Shown here one piece after another: positions 11,631 to 17,965 of a stretch of DNA of 39,023 nt. The DNA is from a virus: positions 1-39,023 of IMG/VR virus record IMGVR_UViG_3300022751_000011. One strand, given 5' to 3'. The position numbers were made by a program, and so were the translations under genes. Positions within the stretch are counted from its first letter, which is position 1. Each line of letters starts with the position of its first letter. The notes beneath the pieces were generated by a model that was not told the origin of the DNA, searched no databases, and was given only the letters and a program-made list of their open reading frames with translations.

Positions 11631-11944
11631 AAAACTACCACGCGTCTCAAATTATGCTAATAGAAAACCGAGAAATTAGCTTTACTTATAGAGAAAAGCA
11701 AATCCAATATGTAAAGGGAGGTAGTTTTATCAAGATAAGGCATGATGAATCTACTACATGTAATCTTAGGCTTGATAGTTTAGAAAGTAACGAGAGGTAC
11801 GCTTTAGAACATTTAACCAAAAATAATGAAGCGTACATTATTAGTGTACTCACTAGGTTTGTTAAAAATCTAAATCATCAAAATAGATTCGATGCTATCG
11901 TTCCGCAATCTTGGGGTGCGGTTTTTCCTAGAGGGGTTAAATGA
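11627..11944 (+). CDS. Hypothetical 105-aa protein
   Basis: A 105-residue protein starting MKNYHASQIMLIENREISF, beta-rich first half and a helical middle ('ERYALEHLTKNNEAYIISVLTRFVKNL'). The AGGAG Shine-Dalgarno and ATG overlap the end of the membrane protein gene. The stop overlaps a 23-aa membrane peptide start (ATGA). No family recognised. Confidence 0.65.
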   Translation: MKNYHASQIMLIENREISFTYREKQIQYVKGGSFIKIRHDESTTCNLRLDSLESNERYALEHLTKNNEAYIISVLTRFVKNLNHQNRFDAIVPQSWGAVFPRGVK

Positions 11945-12012
11945 CACTAATTGAAGCCCTAATCTTACTTTTAATCATAGCCTATTTTTTAGGCTTTTTT
12001 TATGTCTTGTAG
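11941..12012 (+). CDS. Possible 23-aa membrane peptide with a terminator inside its gene
   Basis: ATG in an ATGA overlap with the previous gene, then TLIEALILLLIIAYFLGF and a short end before TAG: almost pure transmembrane helix. The operon's terminator (11979-12001) lies within the coding part, so the full transcript would often stop before the TAG. Either translation of this peptide competes with termination, or the frame is accidental. Confidence 0.4.
   Translation: MTLIEALILLLIIAYFLGFFYVL
11979..12001. terminator. Terminator at the end of the early operon
   Basis: AGCCTA (11979-11984), TTTTT, TAGGCT (11990-11995), then TTTTTT. It faces the end of the leftward gene at 12016 and may also limit transcription from that side. 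Confidence 0.85.
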
Positions 12013-12015
12013 GCT

Positions 12016-12393
12016 TTATTTGAAAAATAATATTTTGATTTTTTCTGAAAAGCCAATAAAAGCAATAAATGCACCAGCTAAAAAAGCCATAATCTTATAT
12101 GTCCATTTTACATATTTAATATGTGTAGTCATCTCGTCTTTAAATGCCATTAAGGCTAGATTATCTATTTTAAGTTTTTCAATATCCTGTTTCATAGCCA
12201 GCAATGCATTTATCTTTGCGTCAATGTCATCGCGCCAATCATAAGTATTTTTCTCAAACCTACCAATAATCATATTTATATTTTCAATAGATTTATTTAT
12301 GGGTTCTAGCTTTTCCCCCATGTACTCCTGAACAGAATATACTACCTGTGCATTATCTTTCTTGTACTGTCGTTGATTGGTTGTATTTGCCAT
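12016..12393 (-). CDS. Coiled-coil protein with C-terminal membrane segment (125 aa)
   Basis: A 125-residue protein: a Gln/Lys-rich N-terminus, a long helical, probably coiled-coil middle (residues about 20-85), then one transmembrane helix (about 97-115, YKIMAFLAGAFIAFIGF) and a basic end. The layout resembles XhlA-like haemolysin or holin-associated proteins and also some inner-membrane exclusion proteins. It is the last gene of the leftward lysis/antirepressor stretch, separated from the antirepressor by a terminator and a palindrome, so it may have its own promoter near 12406-12457. The role is uncertain; lysis is the best guess. Confidence 0.65.
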   Translation of the reverse strand: MANTTNQRQYKKDNAQVVYSVQEYMGEKLEPINKSIENINMIIGRFEKNTYDWRDDIDAKINALLAMKQDIEKLKIDNLALMAFKDEMTTHIKYVKWTYKIMAFLAGAFIAFIGFSEKIKILFFK

Positions 12394-12405
12394 AATCTTA
12401 TAAGG

Positions 12406-12457
12406 TGTAGCCCGTGCGGAAGCCTACTAATGTTTCATTAAAAGACTACGGGCTACA
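12406..12457 (-). promoter_or_regulatory. 10-bp inverted repeat upstream of the coiled-coil membrane gene
   Basis: TGTAGCCCGT (12406-12415) and ACGGGCTACA (12448-12457), perfect arms with a 32-nt loop, in the leader of the gene at 12016-12393. GC-rich for this genome. It is an operator pair or a stable leader hairpin; no T-tract follows, so not a terminator. Confidence 0.5.
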
Positions 12458-12466
12458 TAGGAAACA

Positions 12467-12494
12467 ATAAAAGCCACATTCCGCAATATGGCTT
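12467..12494 (-). terminator. Terminator after the antirepressor gene
   Basis: On the minus strand AAGCCATATT-GCGG-AATGTGGCTT (12494 to 12471; one G-U pair) followed by TTATTG. It separates the antirepressor from the membrane protein gene. Confidence 0.75.
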
Positions 12495-12537
12495 ACTGGT
12501 GCTTAGATTTTAGGGTAAATACGGGGGAGTGTCAAGG

Positions 12538-13227
12538 TTAGTGGAGTTTTAGGCGGTACTTTGTTTCAAAGATTTTAGTTAGCTTAGCTTTGCGTTCGTC
12601 ATATTCTAAACCCTCCTCTAAATAGCTTGCATTCATTCTTTGAAGTTTTAAAATTAAATCAATTTGTACAGGCATTAAATAATCACGCAAATTTGCATTT
12701 TTAGGTATATTATTCTTTTCTCTATATTTTTTAGTTTCCATTCCTAGAACTAATTTATTAATTAGCTTAAACTCATTCATAAAATGGCGTGCTTCCGCAA
12801 TTTTCCCTTTACACATCTGAAAATCTTTTATTGCATCTGTCATATATGGATTTTCTAACTTTAAATCCTGTCTTAATTTTTCCTGCTTAGTCTTTTCTTT
12901 TAATAATTTTTCACAATTTATAAAATATAATCTTGCTTTTTTGCCTTGTTCGTTATTTTCTAACATGGCTAATTGTTTTGCCATTTCAATGCTAACCATA
13001 TAATCTATAAAATTAGTTTTATTTCCTTGAGCTGTTAGCTTCGATTGACTAATAGCTATGTAGTCAATATTTAATAAAAAGTCATATTGCTTAATTTTAT
13101 AATTAATCCAATGTGTAAATTGTGTCTTTACTTCTAAAAATTTATGTAATTCTCTAGCTGAAACACTTTGTATAGTCTCATCATTTAATTTTGATAATTC
13201 CACTTTTATTAGTTCGTTTTTTGGCAT
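12538..13227 (-). CDS. AntA/AntB-domain antirepressor (229 aa)
   Basis: The N-terminal AntA/AntB domain is clear (residues about 18-105): 'SVSARELHKFLEVKTQFTHWINYKIKQYDFLLNIDYIAIS' and 'FIDYMVSIEMAKQLAMLENNEQGKKARLYFINCEKLL'. The C-terminal half is charged and helical, unlike the common KilA or ANT C-termini that I know. Antirepressors of this class bind and neutralise a phage repressor to drive lytic growth. The gene has its own consensus promoter and tandem palindromes (13310-13401), a leader hairpin (13253-13294) and a terminator, so it is an independently controlled cistron in the middle of the late direction. AAGGAAAAG precedes the ATG. Its presence argues for a temperate lifestyle even without an integrase. 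Confidence 0.85.
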   Translation of the reverse strand: MPKNELIKVELSKLNDETIQSVSARELHKFLEVKTQFTHWINYKIKQYDFLLNIDYIAISQSKLTAQGNKTNFIDYMVSIEMAKQLAMLENNEQGKKARLYFINCEKLLKEKTKQEKLRQDLKLENPYMTDAIKDFQMCKGKIAEARHFMNEFKLINKLVLGMETKKYREKNNIPKNANLRDYLMPVQIDLILKLQRMNASYLEEGLEYDERKAKLTKIFETKYRLKLH

Positions 13228-13252
13228 TTACTTTTCCTTATAAAAAGTTTGG

Positions 13253-13294
13253 TGGGTAGGTCGCAAAGATAGTATAAGGCTACCTAACTACCCA
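13253..13294 (-). promoter_or_regulatory. Leader hairpin of the antirepressor mRNA
   Basis: TGGGTAG (13253-13259) pairs with CTACCCA (13288-13294), and TAGGT/ACCTA give an alternative register. It sits in the untranslated leader 25 bp before the antirepressor start codon. Antirepressor genes are often controlled after transcription (P22 ant by sar RNA), so this may matter, but function is unproven. Confidence 0.4.
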
Positions 13295-13309
13295 TTGAAG
13301 TTTAAAGCA

Positions 13310-13401
13310 GTTGCGACACTGCGTTTACAATCTTGTTGCGACACAAGATTAATCCTAACTTGGATTAATATAATTATAACATTTTTTCATTTATTTATCA
13401 A
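13310..13401 (-). promoter_or_regulatory. Antirepressor promoter with tandem palindromic operators
   Basis: Minus strand: -35 TTGATA (13396-13401), 17 bp, extended -10 TGTTATAAT (-10 hexamer 13373-13378). Just downstream of the start lie two inverted repeats with the same 6-bp centre spacing: TAATCC-TAACTT-GGATTA (13350-13367) and AATCTTGT-TGCGAC-ACAAGATT (13329-13350). A GTTGCGACAC direct repeat occurs at 13310-13319 and 13335-13344. This looks like a tightly repressed promoter. Confidence 0.7.
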
Positions 13402-13403
13402 AT

Positions 13404-13568
13404 TTAATCATTTACATACTCATCTATTTTTATGCCAACTGCACCTTCCCATAGCTGTACATGGGTATGGTCTATAGTAATATGGGTATGCGGGTGTAGA
13501 GTGTTTAAAAACTTAACTAATGGTTTAGCTAATTCCTCTAATTCTTTTTGTTGCTTTTCATTTAACAT
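13404..13568 (-). CDS. Hypothetical 54-aa protein
   Basis: A 54-residue protein starting MLNEKQQKELEELAKPLVKF, with a helical N-terminus and a His-rich beta end ('LHPHTHITIDHTHVQLWEG'). I recall short phage proteins of this plan (a '..LAxPLVKFLN...HPH..I.V....AELLEG' pattern) from several temperate phages near lysis or antirepressor genes, function unknown. AAAGGATAAAT lies before the ATG. The antirepressor promoter's -35 box lies directly beyond its stop. Confidence 0.75.
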   Translation of the reverse strand: MLNEKQQKELEELAKPLVKFLNTLHPHTHITIDHTHVQLWEGAVGIKIDEYVND

Positions 13569-13591
13569 ATTTATCCTTTATTTATCAATTT

Positions 13592-13771
13592 TTACATCAA
13601 TGTGCTTAAAAGCATTACACTATCTTGGTAGTCTAAAAGCATTTCATAATTTAAATGGCGATAGTAGTTTTTAATGCATTCAGGGCTTGAAAAATAGACA
13701 TGATGCCATATTTCCTGCATAGTGTCAGCGATAAAATCCTGTAGCTCATGTTCTTTTATCGCCTCATTCAT
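13592..13771 (-). CDS. Hypothetical 59-aa protein
   Basis: A 59-residue protein starting MNEAIKEHELQDFIADTMQEI, helical, with 'HHVYFSSPECIKNYYRHLNYEML' in the middle and a Met/Leu-rich end. The start lies within the end of a 24-aa membrane peptide (8-bp overlap) and lacks a strong Shine-Dalgarno, so it depends on coupling. No family recognised; the sequence looks like a genuine small protein. Confidence 0.6.
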   Translation of the reverse strand: MNEAIKEHELQDFIADTMQEIWHHVYFSSPECIKNYYRHLNYEMLLDYQDSVMLLSTLM

Positions 13772-13838
13772 TTTTAATATATGTTGTGTAAATAAGCGGT
13801 ATAAGCATTATTAGTATAACTAAAATATCTTTTATCAT
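13764..13838 (-). CDS. 24-aa membrane peptide coupled to the endolysin
   Basis: The peptide has one transmembrane segment (residues about 5-18, ILVILIMLIPLIYT) and a polar end. Its ATG overlaps the endolysin's TGA (ATGA), and its own stop overlaps the next gene. No separate holin is evident beside the endolysin, so this peptide or the 125-aa protein at 12016 may help membrane permeabilisation, though it is far shorter than known holins. Confidence 0.45.
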   Translation of the reverse strand: MIKDILVILIMLIPLIYTTYIKNE

Positions 13839-14281
13839 TTTAAAATAATCCCATTATAATACTTGCCTTTACGCATAGTTAAAACTTGCATTCTAGGCTT
13901 TTTATCTAGCTCATTTAAACCCCAATGTACCCAAGTACCCTCATAAATAAGCTGGTCATAAATTAATTTTGTATCTAAATGTAATCTAAAGGCTATATCG
14001 TATGGACTGCCAAAGCTAGGACATACAAAATCACACGCCAACGCCTTTAAATGATAGCTTGTTCTACTTCCGCCCACTGCTTTATTTACTGCCGGGCTTC
14101 TGTACATAGAATTTACTACTATGATTTTATTACCTAGAATTGAGCGCACTTGTTCCATTAACATAGCCATGCGATTAGCATTGGACATTAGATTATTGGG
14201 TATAGAATTATCCAAGCCTAATCGTTCCGCACGTTCTGAGCGGGTAAATTCTGCTAGTGTGAAATGTGGGGATAGGTTCAT
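13835..14281 (-). CDS. Endolysin, peptidase M15A-type
   Basis: A 148-aa zinc peptidase of the M15_3 family (D-Ala-type peptidase acting on peptidoglycan cross-links). It begins 'LSPHFTLAEFTRSERA', the usual N-terminus of these phage and phage-derived enzymes. The zinc ligands are visible: His77 and Asp84 in 'SYHLKALACDF' and His119 in 'TWVHWGL'; Arg61 in 'SMYRSPAVN' is the conserved substrate-side Arg. There is no signal peptide or extra binding domain, so it needs a holin for export. The gene overlaps its upstream neighbour (ATGA) and a membrane peptide downstream. Function is well supported. Confidence 0.9.
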   Translation of the reverse strand: MNLSPHFTLAEFTRSERAERLGLDNSIPNNLMSNANRMAMLMEQVRSILGNKIIVVNSMYRSPAVNKAVGGSRTSYHLKALACDFVCPSFGSPYDIAFRLHLDTKLIYDQLIYEGTWVHWGLNELDKKPRMQVLTMRKGKYYNGIILK

Positions 14282-14565
14282 ATTTTACCCTTAAAAATCT
14301 GTTTTAATCTATCCAAAAACGTAACTCTAGGTTTAACATATGGCATTAATAGGCTATTCAAATACTTAGTAAACTCTACCGTATTATTGCCACTAAATTC
14401 AATTGTTATAGTATTTTCACTTTGAAAAACACTAACTATATTTAAATTTTCTTTGCTATGGCTTTTATATAAAGACTGAAAGGCAATTATAGAACTTTGT
14501 ATAGTTTCGTCATAAACTGATATAGCTTTACTTAGTTTATAGGTTAAAGTTAAATTATTCATCAT
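14278..14565 (-). CDS. Hypothetical 95-aa protein in the lysis cluster
   Basis: A 95-residue soluble protein ('MMNNLTLTYKLSKAISVYDE...'), with a helical centre and a basic C-terminus ('VTFLDRLKQIFKGKI'). No signal peptide or membrane segment, so not an inner spanin. It lies between DUF1353 and endolysin genes with overlaps on both sides. Two ATGs (14565 and 14562) are possible. No family recognised. Confidence 0.65.
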   Translation of the reverse strand: MMNNLTLTYKLSKAISVYDETIQSSIIAFQSLYKSHSKENLNIVSVFQSENTITIEFSGNNTVEFTKYLNSLLMPYVKPRVTFLDRLKQIFKGKI

Positions 14566-15031
14566 CTATTTTAATCCTCGCCTCAATTTCTACTATATCA
14601 GCTTCTACCATGTATCTATTCCTCAAGCCCATAGCCTTTTTTATCTTAGTATTATCGCTCCAAGACTTCCAGCCCATACATCTAAGTGTATAATACACAG
14701 TATAGCACCACTGTACAGGATTGTTAGGATTGCGTAATAAGTCTATTAGTAATAGTCTATCCGCTTCAACACGTGTGCAAAATTGGTGCCAATAGTTATA
14801 ATCATGCTTTAAAAATGCACCATTGTTTAAGCTATCTTTTTGTATGAAAAACTCTAAGAATTTAGGGCGAGTTGCTCCGTCATTGATAAATCCACGTGCT
14901 ATAATCCGTTCAATGCCGTACAAATCTTTATATTTATAGTCTGTACATAATACTAGAATATCATCGGTAACACGCTTTAAATCAGGAATTTTAGCTACGT
15001 AATAAGGGTTGTTGTTAGTGTCGTACGGCAT
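14555..15031 (-). CDS. DUF1353-family phage protein
   Basis: A 158-aa protein that fits DUF1353: 'IIARGFINDGATRPKFLEFFIQ' (family: G..tDGASiP) followed by 'GAFLKHDYNYW' (family: aailHDyLY) and 'RVEADRLLLIDLLR' (the D..f...m...g segment). The His-Asp pair in HDYNYW is the family hallmark. The function is unknown, but these genes recur next to phage lysis genes. It starts in a TAATG overlap with the lipoprotein gene and overlaps the 95-aa gene by 11 bp. Confidence 0.85.
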   Translation of the reverse strand: MPYDTNNNPYYVAKIPDLKRVTDDILVLCTDYKYKDLYGIERIIARGFINDGATRPKFLEFFIQKDSLNNGAFLKHDYNYWHQFCTRVEADRLLLIDLLRNPNNPVQWCYTVYYTLRCMGWKSWSDNTKIKKAMGLRNRYMVEADIVEIEARIKIDDE

Positions 15032-15213
15032 TAAATTAACCCTCTAGCCAATAAAGCTAAGTCATACAATGCTTTTACCTTTGATATGTTTTGGATTATT
15101 TTATCAGATAATGATATTTGGAGTTTGTTATCTTGAATGGTTGCTACTTTTTCAAGTGAAGTGCAACCAGTTAGAAAAAGAATTATGCACGTCCGCAATG
15201 CTAATTTTTTCAT
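15031..15213 (-). CDS. Small lipoprotein in the lysis cluster, possible outer spanin
   Basis: A 60-aa protein with a lipoprotein signal: MKKLALRT, a hydrophobic run, then the lipobox LTGC with Cys17. The mature part is only about 44 residues and helical, ending in a hydrophobic 'LYDLALLARGLI'. Small lipoproteins beside endolysins usually are Rz1-type outer spanins that fuse inner and outer membranes in Gram-negative lysis. No Rz-type partner with an N-terminal membrane anchor was found nearby, and the protein lacks the Pro-rich region of classical Rz1, so the spanin call is tentative. Confidence 0.65.
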   Translation of the reverse strand: MKKLALRTCIILFLTGCTSLEKVATIQDNKLQISLSDKIIQNISKVKALYDLALLARGLI

Positions 15214-15445
15214 ATTTGTTTAATTTATTTTGATAAATACATTATAGTTCATTTTAACACAAATTGCTAAAAAATCGACCTCTTTAAATGGCTTGTACTG
15301 CATTATCTTAGTATCAGATGAGTAATACATTATTTTAGTGATTTAAAATCAATATAACTTAAATTTTAAGGAAAAACGGCAAAGATTAACAAAATAGTGA
15401 CATTATCTAAATTTATAATCCTTGCCTTCAATTTATTATAGTGTT

Positions 15446-15466
15446 ACTGGAATTGCACCAGTTTTT
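15446..15466 (+). terminator. Plus-strand terminator-like hairpin
   Basis: ACTGG (15446-15450), 7-nt loop, CCAGT (15458-15462), then TTTTG. It points against the surrounding leftward genes, so if active it would end an antisense or small RNA transcript. Confidence 0.4.
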
Positions 15467-15646
15467 GTTATTCAAACATACATGTCTTTTATGAGTGATA
15501 ACTACAGTGGAGTTTCTGCATGCATAATATTAGCATTATAGACACTAAAAATTGATAAATATATTATAGCATAAAAAATGAAATTAGCCCACTACAGGAG
15601 GGTAGCAGGCTAAAGTGTACATCATAATTAATATTTTAGGAATTTG

Positions 15647-15666
15647 CAGTCTCTCGACTGTTTTTT
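15647..15666 (+). terminator. Plus-strand terminator-like hairpin
   Basis: CAGTC (15647-15651), TCTC, GACTG (15656-15660), then TTTTTT. Short stem but compact loop and perfect T-tract. Same orientation as the one at 15446, about 200 bp apart, suggesting one or two small plus-strand RNAs. Confidence 0.5.
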
Positions 15667-15733
15667 ATGGAATCACCGTACCTTTTATATATTGTGATAC
15701 TTTAGTTTAGTACAAATTTAGAGAAAGTAAAGA

Positions 15734-15952
15734 CTATTTTATTAATGATGCTAGCCCAGACTTGAAATCATTGCCACGAACATTAAACATTATGTCAAAA
15801 TCATGGTGTAATTTTATTTTAAATGCTTTCTCTACTTCTTTAAAAGAATTATTCAAATCAATCTCATCTTGTTGTTTTTGAATTAAATATCTTTTTTGAC
15901 ATTCGTTTGGCAATCTTTGATAAGTTTCTTTTGTAGCCCTAAAATTTCTCAT
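15734..15952 (-). CDS. Hypothetical 72-aa protein
   Basis: A 72-residue charged protein starting MRNFRATKETYQRLPNECQK, helical middle ('QKQQDEIDLNNSFKEVEKAFKIKL') and a loop with 'HHDFDIMFNVRGNDFKSG'. AAAGGT lies before the ATG, and it follows the acidic 74-aa gene by 9 bp. It is the last gene of the structural run before the gene-poor stretch. No family recognised. Confidence 0.65.
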   Translation of the reverse strand: MRNFRATKETYQRLPNECQKRYLIQKQQDEIDLNNSFKEVEKAFKIKLHHDFDIMFNVRGNDFKSGLASLIK

Positions 15953-15961
15953 AAAATACCT

Positions 15962-16186
15962 TTAATTATTTTCAGGTCTTGGCTTAAGTGAATTACTTTG
16001 TTTAGCTGGTAATTTTTCCTCATCATCTTTTTTAACTACCTCCTTGCTATCCTCTTTGTCATCTTTGGTAACGTCTGCCCAATATCCCTCTTGGTCTTTC
16101 TTTAAAAAAGCTTTTGCTTCGTCTGACTGCTCATCAGGGTGCTTATGTAATTCATCTACTGGTATTGATTTATTTTCTTTTGACAT
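15962..16186 (-). CDS. Disordered highly charged 74-aa protein
   Basis: A 74-residue protein made mostly of Lys, Asp and Glu ('VTKDDKEDSKEVVKKDDEEKLPAKQ'), certainly disordered in its second half; the first part has 'DEQSDEAKAFLKKDQEGYW'. AAAAAGGA precedes the ATG. It lies directly downstream of the tail fibre gene, where chaperones or small tail accessories often map, but composition alone gives no function. Confidence 0.65.
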   Translation of the reverse strand: MSKENKSIPVDELHKHPDEQSDEAKAFLKKDQEGYWADVTKDDKEDSKEVVKKDDEEKLPAKQSNSLKPRPENN

Positions 16187-16205
16187 AATTTAATCCTTTT
16201 TTATT

Positions 16206-17957
16206 TTATGCTACCATACTTTGATTAAATATTCTATCATTCACTGCTGGTTTTAACATACTAATACGCCACCATGCATTACCAGTGGTTCTATATATCC
16301 AACATGCACTTTGTCCAGATAGTAAATTATTAGCAACATTATTAAATATTGTAGCTCCACCGTCTGCACTGCTTGCTGTTAGTGCTGTAACTGTGCTTCT
16401 ACCACTTACACACACTTCTTGACTATTAATTGGTGTTGTTGGTAATCCTACGCCATAAGTTGCTAAGGCTGTACCAGTATTTAATAATAATCTAACTTTT
16501 GATGCTAGTTGAGTAATTGCCGTGCTTCCGCCGTCTACTGCTGACACTGCCTGTAAATCAGTTACATCAACATATTTACCACCTTGAGTGGTTAGACTAA
16601 CATTTGTGTCGCCTGCAAAGTTATATGTATTCCCAGCACCTACACTTAAAATCTTACTTGGCGAACTATTACCAAAACGTAAACGCCCAATACTTAAATC
16701 TGAACGCTGATAAATAGACATTAAGCCGTCATCATTCGCTGATATATCCCAAGCTGTAACATCGCCATTGCTGGCATCTCTAACTTGAAATCTATTGCTA
16801 GTAGCATTGGCTTGTATATGCCAATCATTATTACTTGTTCTTAAATAGTGGTCTGCGTTACCGCTTGCTGGGTCTTGCTCGATAGCATTCCCTTTAAAGC
16901 TAACTAAACCGTCTGCACTTAAGGCATTAATTTCTACATTAGGCTCAAATCCGCTATTATCTAATTTCCTAGACATTAAGCGTAATTGCCCATCTCTATT
17001 ATCATTAGTTAAGCTATTATTTCCGCTTACTATTTCAATTTTAGCTTTACCATTTGAAAGGGCATTAGCTGTACCAGTATTTAAATTAGTTGCTAATAAT
17101 TCCACGCCTTGACTAATAAAATCAGAAGCTCCGCCTACAGGTGCGGCGACATTTTTTATAACTAATGAATGATTACCTAAGCTTGTTGTATTTACATTGG
17201 TTTCTAAATATCCTATTGGCTGATTATTATTTAAGCCTGTAGAAAGAACGGAAAAGCTACTACTTCTATATGGGTCTAAATTTGTAAATATACTTGAATT
17301 TGTAACTCTAAACGGCATTACTCCGCTTGCTGTTGTAGTATCAAAAGTATACGCACCCGCTCCTGTATCGCCATTTTTTGATAATCCGCCTGCACCGCCT
17401 GATAAATTAAACTGCGTACCGTCATAAATTATTTGATAAAATCTACCGTTTTGGAATGTACCAGCAGTTAAAGCTAAGCCATTATTTAGCACAGCTTTTG
17501 CACCAATGCCATTTATATTAATGGTAACTGCACCAGTATTTGCCCCTACCGCTTTAAAATTAAATATCTGCCCATTTGCGTAAGCTGTTAAATTAGTTAA
17601 AGTAGCAGTTATAGTATCAACCCCGCTTACACTGGTTAGCAATGTTAAACTGCTGTCTTGTATTTGACCTACATTAACACTATGATTTCTTAATGTACCA
17701 TTGCCTAAGTTTTTAAGTACATACCCACCCATAGCCAAATTACCAGTAGCAGGACTTTGTCCGTCTCTTGAGATGCTACCAGTTAATGCACTGGCTACAT
17801 CGCTTAAAGTTCCATTAGCCCATGAACTGCTAATTGTAGTTCCACTTTGAACAGGGTTGCCCGCTGGTAAATTATAATTGCCGTTGCCGTCTCTGGCACT
17901 ATTAGCAATGCTAGTTACCGCTAATAATGTTAATAATAAATATCTAATAAATTTCAT
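16206..17957 (-). CDS. Tail fibre/receptor-binding protein with N-terminal signal-like sequence
   Basis: A 583-aa protein, Gly/Asn/Thr/Ser-rich with a beta-helix-like character throughout. The N-terminus (MKFIRYLLLTLLAVTSIANSA) looks like a cleavable signal peptide, followed by 'NGNYNLPAGNPVQSGTTISSSWANGTLSDVASALTGSISRDGQ', an N-terminal pattern that recurs in tail fibre proteins of many proteobacterial phages. A 'NHSVNVGQIQDSS' motif and repeated 'SVSGVDTITATLTNLTAYANGQIFNFKAVGANTGAVTININGIGAKA' fibre segment follow. The C-terminus ends 'CWIYRTTGNAWWRISML'. Likely function: host recognition at the tail tip. The signal-like N-terminus is odd for a protein assembled in the cytoplasm. AAAGGAAAAT precedes the ATG. 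Confidence 0.8.
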   Translation of the reverse strand: MKFIRYLLLTLLAVTSIANSARDGNGNYNLPAGNPVQSGTTISSSWANGTLSDVASALTGSISRDGQSPATGNLAMGGYVLKNLGNGTLRNHSVNVGQIQDSSLTLLTSVSGVDTITATLTNLTAYANGQIFNFKAVGANTGAVTININGIGAKAVLNNGLALTAGTFQNGRFYQIIYDGTQFNLSGGAGGLSKNGDTGAGAYTFDTTTASGVMPFRVTNSSIFTNLDPYRSSSFSVLSTGLNNNQPIGYLETNVNTTSLGNHSLVIKNVAAPVGGASDFISQGVELLATNLNTGTANALSNGKAKIEIVSGNNSLTNDNRDGQLRLMSRKLDNSGFEPNVEINALSADGLVSFKGNAIEQDPASGNADHYLRTSNNDWHIQANATSNRFQVRDASNGDVTAWDISANDDGLMSIYQRSDLSIGRLRFGNSSPSKILSVGAGNTYNFAGDTNVSLTTQGGKYVDVTDLQAVSAVDGGSTAITQLASKVRLLLNTGTALATYGVGLPTTPINSQEVCVSGRSTVTALTASSADGGATIFNNVANNLLSGQSACWIYRTTGNAWWRISMLKPAVNDRIFNQSMVA

Positions 17958-17965
17958 ATTTTCCT

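Larger units (their letters stand above)
15214..15733. other. 520-bp gene-poor stretch between tail and lysis genes
   Basis: No convincing gene. Leftward -10 boxes occur four times as (A/G/T)CTATAAT: minus-strand TATAAT at 15563-15568 (extended TGCTATAAT), 15535-15540, 15435-15440 and 15241-15246. Two hairpins with T-tracts point the other way (15446-15466 and 15647-15666). A nested hairpin TTAGCC...GGCTAA (15584-15613) encloses CTAC-AGGAGG-GTAG. One leftward 36-codon frame (15220-15330) has no RBS and is doubtful. The stretch may hold the promoter of the lysis genes and small RNA genes on the plus strand. Confidence 0.5.

Noticed and set aside
12016-12244. Rightward open frame antisense to the coiled-coil membrane gene
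   Set aside because: It starts inside the terminator's downstream region without a Shine-Dalgarno and mirrors the minus-strand gene, whose translation looks protein-like with a clear transmembrane helix.
13295-13674. Rightward open frames over the antirepressor promoter and small lysis-side genes
   Set aside because: They are Cys/Phe/Leu-rich translations of the reverse of real genes (54-aa and 59-aa proteins) and lack ribosome sites.
15430-15670. tRNA gene in the gene-poor stretch
   Set aside because: The segment GGTGCAATTCC (minus strand near 15450) vaguely recalls a T-arm, but there is no GGTTCRANYCC, no acceptor stem and no anticodon arm around it. I saw no tRNA elsewhere either.
16206-17957. 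Diversity-generating retroelement at the tail fibre
   Set aside because: BPP-1-like podoviruses can carry one, so I looked for a reverse transcriptase and a template repeat near the fibre gene; none is present, and the fibre C-terminus does not look like a C-type lectin variable region.
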